Source: Hypoxylon rubiginosum (lineage: Eukaryota > Ascomycota > Sordariomycetes > Xylariales > Hypoxylaceae). Taken from it: a stretch of 64,000 nt of DNA. The notes below the pieces were generated by a model. The model searched no databases. It was given only the letters and a program-made list of their open reading frames with translations, and was not told where the DNA came from. The translations under genes were made by a program, and so were the position numbers. Location: NCBI GenBank assembly GCA_902806565.1, contig CADCXA010000029.1, forward strand, positions 682,001 through 746,000, in the 5' to 3' direction. Of the stretch, positions 1-13,898 are shown one piece after another (positions within the stretch are counted from its first letter, which is position 1; the number at the start of each line of letters is the position of its first letter).

Positions 1-787
1 TATTATTTATTTAAACAAAAAAAAATAAACCATAAAAAAAAAAAAAGAAACATTAATAACTAAATATATAAAATTAATTATAATTAATCTATTTTATAAA
101 TTATTAATTATTATTAAATATTTAATTAATTTAATAAATCTTTTTTATATTTTATAAAAAATAATAAAGATATTTATAATAAATATAAAAGGTATATTAA
201 AAAACGTATTTTTTAAAAAGCGTGAAATTAATTTTATTAATAATTATATAAAATAAATACGTTATATTTTAATTAATATAAAATATTTTATTATAATAAT
301 ATTTATTATTATATAGTTATTATATATATTACTAATCTTTTTTAATTTATAATTAAAAATATTTAAAGGTTTTAATTAAATCTATTTATTTTTTAAGTTT
401 TAAAAATTTAAAATAAAAGTAATCTTTTAATATTTATTTACTTATAACTTTTTATTTAATATATATAGTGTTTTTAATAATATACTTAGTTTTAAAAAAC
501 GGGTTATAAAATACTTTTATTACTTAATATTATATAATAAAAAACAATTTCTTTAAAATTAAAAAAAAAGAATAATAGTTATTATTTTTCTTAAAATAAA
601 AAAGGAAAAAATTAAATATATATTTTAAATATTTATTTTTTATAATTTTAATGGTTATAATATTTAATTAATTTTCACTTAAACTATTAAATTATTTAAC
701 TTCTTAAAATTTTAATAATTTAATAAAAACATTAAGCTTAAATTTATAATAAAAATATTAGTTAAATTAACAAGGATATTATTTTTA

Positions 788-877
788 TTTATAATTAATA
801 TAAAGTTTATAAATAAATTAAAAATAATAAATATTAAAGCCTTATTATTTATAATTAATATAAAGTTTATAAATAAA
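788..877. repeat. 60-bp-spaced direct repeat in AT block
   Basis: Thirty consecutive bases at 788-817 recur without change at 848-877, exactly 60 bp downstream. The flanks are similar but diverged. Two identical 30-mers could occur by chance in such biased sequence, but the exact spacing suggests a short tandem duplication that survived mutation. Confidence 0.55.
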
Positions 878-2406
878 ATAAAAGCGATATATAATAAAGA
901 TTTAATAATTATAATTAAAATAAAAATAATATTTATTTCGGTGTTTTATTAAGTTTCATTAGTTTTAATTAATAAAAAAAGAAATGTTTATAATAATAAA
1001 AATAAAATATAAATAATTATTTAATATATAAATAGGTTTATTATATATATTATTAATATATTATTTTAATATTAAATTAATTTTTATATTAATTTAAAAA
1101 GTTATATATTTATTTTATTTTTAAGTGTGTAATATTTCTTGGTTATTCTTATTAAATAAAAAGAAAAAACTATAAAAACAGTGAAAAAAAATTAATTAAT
1201 ATATTTATTAACTTATAAATAAATTTTTAATTTAAATTAAATAATTCTTTTATTTTATTTAAGTTTATTATATAAAATAAATATATATATTTAATTTATT
1301 TATATAAATAAGATATATATATTTTAATTTAAATATAAGAACGCTTAGTTTATTTAATAACGTTAATAATTTAATTTTAAATATAAATTTTAATTTAAAA
1401 AAAGGTTATATATTAATAAAATTTATATAAAAATAAATAGTTTTATTTAATTAAATCGCTAGAAACATATAAAAACATATAAATTAATAACTATATATAT
1501 AATAATATTAGTTTAAATATTTAACTTTTAAAATATTTTAATATCTAGTTAATTTATTTAATTTTTTATTACTATAATTATTTAATTATAATTTATTATT
1601 TTTATATTTTAGTATTATTTTATATTTTTTTTATATTTTCTTACCCCTTTTTTTTCCCTTTAATATAAATTTTAATAATAAGCTTAATAATAATAAATTT
1701 GGTATTTTAATCATGGTTAATTATATATAAATTAGATTTTATAATAAAATATAAAATATAAATTATAAATAAATTTATTAATATAATAGTTTTAATAATA
1801 AAATAAAATGTTTTATTTATAATAAGTGTTTTTACTAGGATATTAATAATAATTATAAGGAAAAAATAAAAATATAATAAATATTATAAGATTTATTATT
1901 ATTTTTATTTTAATTTAAAATCTATATATTTATTGTTTAATATTATATTAATAAAAATAAAAAAAATACTTATTTAAATATTTAAATAATATAAATTTAT
2001 TTATTATTTATTAAAAGAATTATTTAATATAATTAAAAGTAAGTTATATAAATATTAAATTAAATAAATATTATATATATTTAGATTATCTTTTTTAAAA
2101 ATATATTATTATTAAATTATATAATAATAAATAATAAACAATTAATAATAATTAAGTTATAATGTTTATAAAATATTTTAAGGAGAAAAAAAAAGCTTTT
2201 ATTTAATTTTAATTGTTAAATAATTTTATAAAAATATAAAATATATTAATTAGTTTTTATATATTTTAATTAAAAGTTAAAAGTTTTTTAATTAATAATA
2301 TATATAAGGTTTATATTATAGTGTTTATATTATATATTTATAAGTTATAAAAAGTTTATTATTTTTTATTTTTTATTATATTTATATTAAAAACGTTAAT
2401 TTTTTT

Positions 2407-2466
2407 AAGCTAGTTATTTTTAAGCTAGTTATTATTAAACTAGCCACTTTTAAATTAATTATTTTT
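2407..2466. repeat. 15-bp tandem array, four units
   Basis: Units lie at 2407-2421, 2422-2436, 2437-2451 and 2452-2466. The consensus is AARCTAGYYAYTTTT-like; most differences between units are C/T or G/A transitions. One unit keeps CTAGCCACTTTT where its neighbours read CTAGTTATTTTT, as expected if the array was once richer in C and was then mutated. Whether it was coding is unknown. Confidence 0.65.
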
Positions 2467-5330
2467 ATTAAATTAGTTATTTATATTAAGTTAATTTTAA
2501 TTATTAACCTTTAAATTTAAAAGTAAAATAATATATTATATAATAATTTAATATATATATTTTTATTAATATTTATTAAAAAATTTTATTTAGTTTAAAT
2601 AAAGTTATTAATTATATTAATAAAAGTTATAATTATTTTAATATAATATGTATTTTATTAAAAAAGCTAATATAAAAAGGAATTTTTAAATTAATTAATA
2701 ATAATAATTTTAACTTATTTTTAATTTAAAAAATATTTATTAATTATTAAATAAATAAACTTACTTTTTAAATTTAAAGGTACCTTATTATAAAAAATAA
2801 TAATATATTAGTAATAAAAATAAATTTTAACTTTAAAATAAAGTTAAAATTAAATAAAATTAATATTATTAATATTTTAAAAATTATTTTAAAATTTAAT
2901 AAAACTATTATAATTAATTAATTATTAATATATAATATATATATTTATAAATAAAAAGTTAGTTTATTATTAGTTAGGTTTATTAATAAAGCTTAAAAAC
3001 GTTAAATAATAATAATAATAATTATTATTATTTTTAAGAAAATTTAAAAATAATTTTTATTTTTAATAAATATAATATTAATTAATATATAAAAGTAATA
3101 AAACTTAAGTATTATTAAAGGCTTTTTTATAGGTAATAATAGTTTATAAGTAATTATTATTATATTAAATTAAATATTATATTTTTAAATTTTAAATAAA
3201 TTTATATTAATTTATTATTTTATATTATTATATTATTATTAATTAATTAACTTTTTAATATTAACATTTTATATTTTTAAACCAATTAATAAAACTATAA
3301 ATAATAACTAAAAAATATTATTTATATAAAATTATAATATTAATATATATAATTTTTTTATTTATAACTTAAAATATAAAAATAATAATAACTTATAAAC
3401 AAAATATTATTCCTAGATATATTTATAAAAACTAGCGTTATAATTTTAAAAAAAAAAGTATTTTATTAAAATTTATTTATATTTTTTTTTTATTAAAAGC
3501 TTAAATATTTTCAACTATTATATATATAGTATAATATATTATAATATAATAAATATTATTATTATTAAAAACATTAAAACTTAATATTAATTTTAAATTA
3601 AGATAATTAAAATAATATTAATATATAATTATAAATATTAATATAAATTTATTAAAAAAAATAATATAATAATATAATAATAAATTACTAGTATAATTAT
3701 TAAGTAAATATATAAAAAATAAATTTAAAATTTAAAAATAATATATATATATAGTAAATTAAATAAATATAAAAATTTAAATAAAGTTTATAATATTTAA
3801 AAAACTTAGTAAATTGGTTTTATATATATTTTTATTATAAATTTATAATTATTTAGTTAATTAAAATAAATAAGGTTAGTTATTATTAAATAATAATTTT
3901 AACTAGGTAAATAAATTATTTTTTAGTTATATATAAATAATAATGTTATATAATAATATAAAAATTAAAAGCGAAGCTATTAATTTAATAATAAAAAAAA
4001 AGTAATACTTGAAAATAATAAATAACTTTAAAATAAATAAAATAGTAGTATTTAAAACTAATATTTATAATTAATAAATATATATAATAATAAATACGTA
4101 ATATAATATAAATAAATAACGTAAAAAATAAAACTGTTATTTATAATAATATTTAATAAAAATAACTTAATAATAATTAAATAATGGTTTAATAATAACT
4201 TATTAATAATTTAAATATAACTTAAAAATAGTTATAAATCTATTATATTTTAACGTGAATTATTTTTCATTTTTACTGTATTTTTTTATTTAATAAAAAC
4301 TTAATATATTAATATTTAATTTGTAACTTTAAAAATATATTGTAAATATTTTTAGTATATTAAAATAGTGATATTTAAGTTATTTATTAAAATTAATAAT
4401 AATAAAAATAATATAGTATTTTTTTTTAATATATATATTAATTTTTATATACTTAAAAATTAGGTATTAATAAAATTAATAAATATAAAAGGTATTTTAA
4501 TTATTTAAAATTTTTATTTTAATTATAAATATTTTTATAATATTTAAAACCTTTTAAATTATTATTAAACTATTATATAATTATTATTAAATTGTTATTT
4601 AATATTAGTTTAAAGGTTTTTTAATTATAGTTAATAAAAATAAAACTTATTTTAAATAAAGATTTTATTGGTTAAATTTTTATAAATTAGTTAATATTGG
4701 TTTTATTATTAATTAATAATATTTAATTAACTTTTTAAAATAAAAAAAATATATTAAGAAAAGTTATAAACTTTTAAATATATTTATAGGTTAAAATACC
4801 AGTAAATATTATAATAACCTAATAATAAATAATATATTAATTATTATAATATTTTTTAATAATTAAATCTTAATTTTTTAATATAATAATAACATATAAG
4901 TTAAATTAAAGTTTAATTAATATTTGAAAATTAATAAATTATAAAATATATAATTAAAACTATATTTAAATTTAATATTATATATAGTATTATTTTTAAA
5001 ACTAAAAAAAACATAAATATATTAATAATTATATAAAAGATTTTAATTAATAGTTATAATTTTAAAAACATTAATATAACTTTTATATTAAAATAAATAT
5101 ATAAATTATAATTAAATAATAGTTTAATTAAAATTAAATAACAGTTAATAAATATAATTAATTTACCGTTAGCTTTTTTTATATTAACTAAAAAATCTAT
5201 TATTAAAAATTTATAAAATACTTTTTAAATATTAATAAAATAAATACTAACTAAATAATATAATATTTTATATAAATTTATTTTTATAAAAGGTTAATAT
5301 GATATATAATTTTATTATAAGTTTAAATAA

Positions 5331-5400
5331 ATTATTATTAAATTATTATTAAACTATTATTTAATTATTATTTAATTATTATTTAATTATTATTTAGTTT
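5331..5400. repeat. Small AT minisatellite related to the 13.3-kb array
   Basis: Short units of the type TTATTATTAAA and CTATTATTTAA repeat about six times. The same unit type appears in loose form near 4560-4610 and as a long array at 13318-13573. They look like dispersed members of one degenerate minisatellite family. Confidence 0.5.
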
Positions 5401-8400
5401 AATTTATTAATATTAATTAATTATAGTTTATAAAGATTTAAAGTTATTATAACAAATTTAATTATAAATTAATTTAAAATTAAAATATAAAAGTATTTAT
5501 ATTTTTAGTTTTATATTAATTAACTAATAAATTAAGCGTATAAATAAAACTTTTATAATATAATAAAAGAAAACTTTTTATTGTTAAATAAGTTTTATAT
5601 ATTTAAAATAAATAATACCTTATTTAAACATTTAAAAAATAATAAACTTACCATTTAAATAATTAAAAAATAACGGTTATTACATTATGTTAAAATGCTT
5701 AAAAAAATAAAGATTAAAAAAAAAAAAAAAAGTGATAAAAATAAAATAATTCTAGCGCTTAATTAAGTATTAACACTTTAAATATAAACTTAATTAATAT
5801 TAAATAATAATTTAAATAAAATTAATTATAATAACTATATTATTAGTTTTTAATTAACGTTAAATAATAACTTAATTAAAGTTAATTATAATATTAATTT
5901 TATTAAATTAAAAAGATTTAAATTTAATAATTTTTTATATTTTTAAATATTAATAATACCAATAAATCTTATTGTTAAATTATATTTAATAAATAATATT
6001 AATTATATATTAATAAGTGGTTAAAATAAATCCGATATAATTATCGTTTAATTAAGTAACTAATTAATAGTTTTTTAATAGTTAAATATTATAATAAATA
6101 ATAATAAGTTTAAAAATAATAATAATTATTATTTTATAAGCTTATTATTTTTATTAGAAATTAAAACTAAAATTAAAAATAATAAGGCCGGGGCTAGTAT
6201 TATTAAAAATAATAATAACAGTTTTAAAAGTAACTTAATAAATAGTAGAAATAATAAAGCTATTAAAAATATAAAAATTAAACTAATAATAGTTAAATAA
6301 AAGTTAAAAAATAAATTAATAACGGCTTAATAATAATAGTTAAATAAAAGTTTAATAATTATTATTAAAAAACTTAAAAAAAAAAGATATAACTTGTTTA
6401 TATTACTTAATAAACAGTAAATAATTAAATATTAAACTAAAAATATAAATATATTTACTCTTAATTTAAATAAATATTTTTTATATAAATAAATTAAATA
6501 TTAATATAATAAATTAATTTATTTATATATTTATTAAAAACTTATTTATATTAAAAATTATATTAACTTATTTTAATTTTTATATAAATTTATATAGCTT
6601 TTATTATTATTAATTTATTTATTAATAGCTTTTTTTCCTTATAATAATAAATATTATAATTACTATAAATAATAATTAACTAAAGGTTATTAATTATTAT
6701 ACTTATTATATTTATTAATTATATTAATTAATATAAAAATAATTTTATATATATATTTATATTAATTATATATTATTTTAAAACTTTTTTAATATAATAG
6801 TTATTTATTTGGTTATATTTAATATATAATATTTTAATTAATAAATTTAAATTTTATAAAAGGTTATATATATAATTTATTTTTTTAGGTTTAATTTATT
6901 AAAATAAAACCTTAAGAATATATTTTTTTTTATATATTTTTTTTTTTAAAGTATTATAGCTAGGAAAAGTAACATTTTTACCTAGTTTTTAAAATTTACT
7001 TATAACATTATTAAATATAAAATAAATAACATTAAAATTTATATTTATTTTAATATTAATATTATTAAATTTATTATTATATTTTTAAACTTATTTATAT
7101 TTTTTATAATTTTTATTATTTTTTAAATTAAAAAAACATTTCTTGTAAACGTTTAAATTATATAAACATTTTTAATAATTATTAAATTTAAACTTGGATT
7201 TATTAGATATTAATGTTTTATTATTTTAAATAATAAAAATATAATATAAAAATAATATATATAATTTTTAAATAAAAGATATTTTATATAAAACAACTAA
7301 AAAGAAACTTAATTTTAACACTTAAAAAATCTTAGTAAATATAATTATAATATATTATATATATATTATATAGATATTTTATATTTAATTTAATAACTTT
7401 AAGGATAAAAATATATTAATTATTTAGTTTTTTTAAAATAATAATAAACTTTTTATAATTAAATATATAATAAATATTATTATAAAAAAAAAATATATTA
7501 TTTAAATTATTAATAAGTTTATTATTATTTAGTATTTTTATATATTATTTTATATAGTTAATGTTAAATTATAACTTAGTTTTTTTAATATTAAATATAT
7601 TATTTTTACTTTTATATTATATTATATAACCTAGTAAATTTTATTATAATTAATAATAATTATATAACCAGTTAAATTAATTAATAAAAAGATAAATATA
7701 AATATAATAACAATTTATTAAATAATAAAAAGAAAAGGTGTTAAGATGGTTTTTATTAATATATTAAAAAAGTTAATAAAAACGTTGTTTAAAAATATAA
7801 CGGGATATAATAAAAAAGTATTAAAAATATAAAAAAACTACTAATTATTAAAAAAAAATGTTATAATATATAACTTTAAATTTATTATAATTAGAATTTA
7901 AAAATATAAAATAAATATAAAAATAAACTTATATAACTAGGAATATAAAAATAATAAGTTTTTTAAATAATAATATTATTAGTTATTAATAACGTAATAA
8001 TTAAAATAAAATTAATATTTTAAAAGTTTTTAAAATATAAAAAATACGGAATATTTTTATTAAATATATTATTATAAAGTTAAATGTTTTTAATTATAAT
8101 ATAATAAATATATATCGTAAAATTATAATTAATATTATTATAATTTAAAATAAGGAAAAATAAAAATAATTTTACGTGTTTAAAATAATTAAAATATTTA
8201 ATATTAATTATTAATTTTATAATAAAATTAAATTAATTAAACTTTAATTTAATAATTTTAATATTAATAATATTTATTAGTTATATAGATTTTTTAAAGT
8301 AAAAATCTAATAAAAACTTATATAAAATATAAAATAAATTTATTATAAAAAAAAAAAAATTTTTAATATTATAAACTAAAAATAATTTTAAAATTAAAAT

Positions 8401-8550
8401 TATAATAAATATAATATTTATTAAAAATTAACGCTTAGTAAAAATACAAGATATTTATATAAATAATTTTAATATTTATAATATTAAATAAAAATTAAAT
8501 AATCTATTAAATATTATTTTTAAGTTATATTATAATAATTTTTTATTAAA

Positions 8551-8615
8551 AAATATAAACGTATTTTTAATGTTTTTTATAAATAGTAAAAAGTATTAAA
8601 AATACGTTTATATTT
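8551..8615. repeat. Hairpin: 21-bp perfect inverted repeat
   Basis: Bases 8551-8571 are the exact reverse complement of 8595-8615, with a 23-bp spacer. The spacer edges extend the pairing imperfectly, with differences that are mostly transitions. The arms contain ACGT-bearing sequence, which is rare in this block, so the match is unlikely to be chance. It could be the end of a fold-back element or a remnant terminator. Confidence 0.65.
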
Positions 8616-10914
8616 ATTTTTAAAAATTATATGGTTTTTTTAAACTTACTTATATTTTTTTCTTAATTTTTTTACGTTTTATAATTTTTTAAATATAACG
8701 TGTATTTAATTCTATATAACGTTTAACTGTTTTTTTTTTTTTTTTTTTTAAATAATATTAACATATAATTTAACTAACATTAATTTTTAATTAACTTAAA
8801 TTTATTAATTTTTTTTATATAATATTAAAAGGTTTTTTTACCTTTTTTAAACTTTAAAAAAAATTTTTTAGTTTTAATAAGTTTTTTAGTTTTTAAAAGC
8901 TTTTTTAATTTTGTTTTTTCTAGTTTTTTATTATAAATATAATTTATTTATTAAATTTCTATTATAATAATTATTATTATTAAATTAAAAAAACAGTTAT
9001 AAAAATTAATAAATAAAAATAAAGTTAATAATAATAATAATAATAAATATATTAACTTTAATTTATATAGTTAATTAATATTTAATATAACTTATTTTAA
9101 CTTTTTTAAACTTAATTAAAACCTTTTTATAACTTTAAATTAAATATAAATAAATTATTTTTTAATTTTATTTTATTTGTTTTAATATATTTTATATATT
9201 AATAAATATAATAATTAATTTTTACTAATAGATAATATAAAATTAAATAAGTTTATATAATAGGTTTTAATTAAAATTAAAAATATAGAAGTTAATATTA
9301 TTATTACTTAAATAATAATAAATAAAAATATATTTAAAATTTTATATTTTAATATATAAACTTTATTAATAATTTAATAAATTTCTTTAAAATAAACTAT
9401 TATTTTAAATATATAATATATAAATTAAAGTTATTATTTTAAAAAAATTAAACTAGGTGTAACGTTAATTATTAACTATAAAAATAAATTAAGGGAGGTT
9501 TTTTAAATTAACTAAAATTTTAATTACTTTTAACTATTTATATATAAATATATAATAATATTTTATTTTTAAAATAAAACTATATTTAATGTTAAATAAA
9601 AAATAATATATTTTATTATTATATTGTTTTATTTTAATATTTAAATAATATATATGTTAATTATTATTATAATAATAATAAAAAAAAATGTTTTTATTAA
9701 TTAAATATATAATAAAAATTTAAATTTAAATAATAATATTTAACTTTTATAATAATTATTATAAAATAATTAAAAATAGATAATATGTTTATAATTATTT
9801 TTATATTAATATTAATTTATAGTATTTTATTATTAGTATTTAATAAAAATATTAAACTTATAATAAAATAAAAACTTATTGTTATTTTTTTTAAAAAAAG
9901 GTTAAAAAGGTTAAAAATTATTATAAATTAAGTATTTATTATTATTTTAAATATTAACAATTAAATATAAAATAAGTTTTTTTTTTTTAAAATATAAAAA
10001 TAAGTTAAATTATTAGTAAAAAACATTATTAAATTAATGAAATATATTATAAAAGTTATATTATTTATTTATAGTATTAATATTATAAATATTAATTTAT
10101 AATAATTTATTATTATGTAACTAAGCTTTATAATATTTAATAAAATCTAATTATATTTTATAAAAAAAATATAAAAGCTATTAATTTAAAGTTAAAAGTG
10201 GTTAAAAAAGATTATTAAATTTTAATAGTTGTTAATTAAACCTTTTATTTATATTAGTTTTAAACTTTTAAATATATTTAAATTAATAAAATATATTTAA
10301 ATTAATTTTTTTTAAAAACTAATAATATTTTAAAAAATAATATAATTAATATATATAATTAAATTTACTTATATAAAAATTAAGAATTATTTTAAATTAC
10401 TTATAAACTTTTTTATATTTTATATAAGTTTTAATAAAATTATATATATTTATTTAATAAAATTATTATAAAAATAAATAATATATAATAATAAAAAATT
10501 AATTTTAATTAATAATAAACTTTAATAAGGTTTATATAAATGTTAAAATATAATAATATATATTAATTAAAGGTAAAAAAAATAATTAAAATTAAAAAAG
10601 ATATATAAAACTTTTTAAAAATAAAATAATAAGTAAAAAAATTAAGTGAAAAATAAGAAAGTTTAATAAATAAAAAAAAATATAATTTATATTTTTTTAA
10701 CTAACGTTTTTAAAACATGTTATAATAATATATTTTATTATAAAAAAAGTAAATAAAATAAAAAACTAGTTAAAAAAAAATATATATTATAATTAATTAT
10801 ATAAATATATATTTAAATAAATATTAAAAAAATATTATTAGTATTTTTTTTTTAATTTTATAAGAAATAATTAATTATAATTAAATTAAAATATAAAAAT
10901 AAAATATAAACATT

Positions 10915-10977
10915 TTTTATTTTACTTTTTATTTTATTTTTATTTTATTTTTTATTTTATTTTTATTTTATTTTAGT
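10915..10977. repeat. TTTTA/TTTTTA tandem tract
   Basis: A run of TTTTATTTTA and TTTTTATTTTA units on the plus strand, about a dozen in a row. It is low-complexity DNA in the AT block; no function is visible. Confidence 0.6.
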
Positions 10978-12106
10978 TTATATTATTAATAAAAAAATTA
11001 GAATTTATATAAAATTTAATATTAAGTTAAACGTTTTAAAGTTTTTAATTAAACTAGTAATAGTTTTTAATTTTAAAAAAAGATTTTTTTTATAAAATAT
11101 AAATAAGTAAAAAAGGTAATATAAATTTAAGTTTATTAATTACTAAATTATAACCGATAAATATTAAAATTAAATTTATTAAATTATAAGTTTTAAAAAA
11201 TAATATTAATTATAAAAACAATTTTTACTAAAAAAAAATAAGTTTTTATAACTTATTTAAATTTTATATTAAAAAAAAAGTTTAATCTTTTTTTAAAAAA
11301 AACATGCTTTTAATAAATAAAATAATTAAAATAAAGTTAGTTTTAATAAAAAAAAAGTTAAAAAATCTTTTAAAAAAATCTTTAAAATAATATATATTAT
11401 TTATTATAAACTAGTAATATTTAATATTAATTAAAATTATAATTAAATAAAGTAATTATTTATATTAAATAATATATATTAATTATTATTATTTAAACTT
11501 TAATTTAAATTTTAATAAATAGATTAAAAATATTAAGTTATTTAATTTAATAACTTTTAATATAATATTGGTATTTTTTTATAAAATAGTATTTTTATTA
11601 TTTTAAAGAAATTTAATAAGCGTTTTAATTTAGCTTTTTAATATTTAGTTAGGTTTTTTTTATTATTATTATTTTTAATTTAATAATAAAAGTAATATAT
11701 ATTTTCTTAAAAATTAGAAATTTTAAAATTTTTAATAAACTTTATTTATTAATATAATTAATAGATTTTATTAAACTTGTTTAAAAAAAAATCGTAATAT
11801 AAAAATATATTTTTATTTTATAAAATAAGTTACTAGAAAAAAAATATATTATTATATTAATTATATATATAATAATGTTTATAATAAGAAGAAAGAAATT
11901 TTTAGTTTTAATATATATTATTTAAAATTTTAAAATTTTTAAAAAGTTTGTTTATATAATAAATAAAATATTTTATAATAAATATATTTAGTTAAATTAT
12001 AATAAAAATAAAAAAAAAACAAAATTTAAAAAAAAATAAAGTAGGTAAATAGTAGGAGATAAAGAAAAAGTAAATAAAAAAAAAAACAAAAAAATATAAT
12101 AATTAA

Positions 12107-12139
12107 AAAAAAAAGAAAAAAAAAAAAAAAAAAAAAAAA
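12107..12139. repeat. Long A tract in purine-rich stretch
   Basis: Within a purine-rich stretch from about 12040, the plus strand runs to more than 25 nearly uninterrupted A residues, then returns to mixed A/T. Such a tract could be the tail of a retro-element, but in DNA of this composition that is only a suggestion. Confidence 0.5.
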
Positions 12140-13317
12140 TATATAAAAATAAAAAATAAAAGTAACCTTTTTTTATATATATATATATAAACGTAGATAT
12201 ATTATTTTATAACTATATATATAAATTAATATTTATTATTTATTTTTATTAAAATATATATTTTAAAATTATATAGTTATAAATTATAATAACTATAAGT
12301 AATTATTTAATATTTAATTTTTTTTAACTATATTTTTTTTTTTATAATTTTAATAGTTATAAAAAATATCTGTTTTTATTTAAATAATTTTTTTTAAAGT
12401 TATAATAATAAAAACTTAATATAAAAAGGTTTATTTAATTTAGTTTATTTATATAAAAAAATATTTAAAAACTAAATAATTATAAGTTAATTAAATAATT
12501 AAATATTAAATATATATAAATTAATATATAAAATTACAGTTTTTACGTTTTAATTTTAAAATAATTAAACTTTTTTATAAACTTTTTTTATAAATTAATA
12601 AAAGTTAAAAATTAAATAATAGATTTTAATAATTATTTATAAATATAAATTATATTTATTTTATAATTTATATATAGTTACTTATAATATTTTTAGTGTG
12701 TTATTTTAGATTAAAATTATTATATTTTTTTATAAGTTTTTTTTATAAATAAGAAAAGGTTATAAATTAATTGGTTTTATAAAAATTTTAATAATAAATA
12801 ATAAGTTTTTATAATTATATTTAATTAAAAATTACTTGGTTATATTTTTAATATATAGGTATTTTATAACCTTACTTTTTTTTTAAAGATTAATTTTAAG
12901 TATTTAATTATATATAAAGTTATATTTTAAATTATATTTTTTAAGTTTTTTATTTTTTTTTTTATTATATTTAATTTTATATTAATTATATTTATATATA
13001 TAAATAAAAAATTCTTTATAAAATTAAAAAATTTTTATTAAAACTAAATAAAAAACTTAATAATTAATATTATTAAATAAAGCTTGTTTTATATAAATTT
13101 TTAATATTAATTATATTATAATTAAATAAAAAATAATAAAATAAAATAATAAAAAATAAAATTAAAAAATATAATATAATTAAAGTTTTAATTAACTATT
13201 AAAATTATAATAATAACTTATAAAATAAAAAAAACTTAATATATAGTTTATAAATATATTAATTAATATTAAAAAAATATATATTTATTTATTTTTTTTA
13301 TAATATAATAACTATTT

Positions 13318-13573
13318 AATTATTATTAAGTTATAGTTAAAATATTATTAAGTTATTATTAAACTATTATTAAACTATTATTAAACTATTATTAAATTAT
13401 TATTAAATTATTATTAAATTATTATTAAATTATTATTAAATTATTATTAAATTATTATTAAATAATTATTAAATTATTATTAAGTTATTATTTAACTATT
13501 ATTAAATTATTATTTAATTATTATTAAGTTATTATTTAATTATTAATAAACTATTATTAAGTTATTATTAAAT
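13318..13573. repeat. 11-bp AT minisatellite array at the block edge
   Basis: About 23 head-to-tail units of the 11-mer TTATTATTAAA and close variants (CTATTATTAAA, TTATTATTTAA) fill this stretch. The centre is nearly perfect and the ends are more varied. Most unit differences are C/T. It lies about 240 bp inside the right edge of the AT block. Confidence 0.75.
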
Positions 13574-13814
13574 TAAAAATATATTATAATTAAATTATTA
13601 TTATAATTAATAATTTTTATTTTAATTTTTTTATTATATTTTATATATTATTATTAATTTATATATTTTTTATAATTTAAATTAATAAAGTATATTAATT
13701 TATTAAGAACCTAGTGTATTTATATAATATGGGAGTTATATATATTATAATTTTAACTCATTTTATAGGTTTGGTAGGTTTGGCAGATTTGGCGGACTTG
13801 GCACTTTTATCACT

Positions 13815-13839
13815 TTGGCGGTTTTTTGTAAACCGCCAA
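13815..13839. repeat. Palindrome at the AT-block boundary
   Basis: TTGGCGGTTT (13815-13824) is the perfect reverse complement of AAACCGCCAA (13830-13839), with a 5-base loop. The 70 bp upstream holds repeated TTTGGCRG-type words. The same words (TTGGCGG, GGTTGGCGG) form the ends of the fold-back element at 17350-17899, so this may be the border of a related transposon. That link is inference. Confidence 0.55.
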
Positions 13840-13898
13840 CAGTCGGAGCTCCGCTCCATCATGGGGAATACCGGGGCTTTGATGCTGATGACTCACCA

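Larger units (their letters stand above)
1..13720. repeat. Very AT-rich block, probably RIP-mutated repeats
   Basis: Almost the whole 13.7 kb is A and T; sampled lines carry only about 1-6 G or C per 60 bases. No ORF of 60 codons or more exists on either strand because TAA and TAG are everywhere. Adjacent repeat copies differ mainly by C/T or G/A, for example the 15-bp array at 2407-2466. Dense TpA and rare CpA/TpG are what RIP leaves when it converts CpA to TpA in duplicated DNA of Pezizomycotina. Which transposons gave rise to it cannot be read any more. The change to ordinary base composition takes only about 100 bp, at 13.7-13.8 kb. RIP origin is inference; the composition is seen directly. 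It could also be part of a centromere or subtelomere, which this window cannot settle. Confidence 0.9.

Noticed and set aside
8725..8750. Poly-T (near 8730) and poly-A (near 12120) tracts as ends of retro-elements
   Set aside because: Homopolymer runs are expected in DNA of this composition, and no coding remnant or target duplication supports the idea.
1..13720. AT block as inserted mitochondrial DNA
   Set aside because: There are no protein, rRNA or tRNA genes and no open frames, and the composition is more extreme than fungal mitochondrial genomes with coding content.
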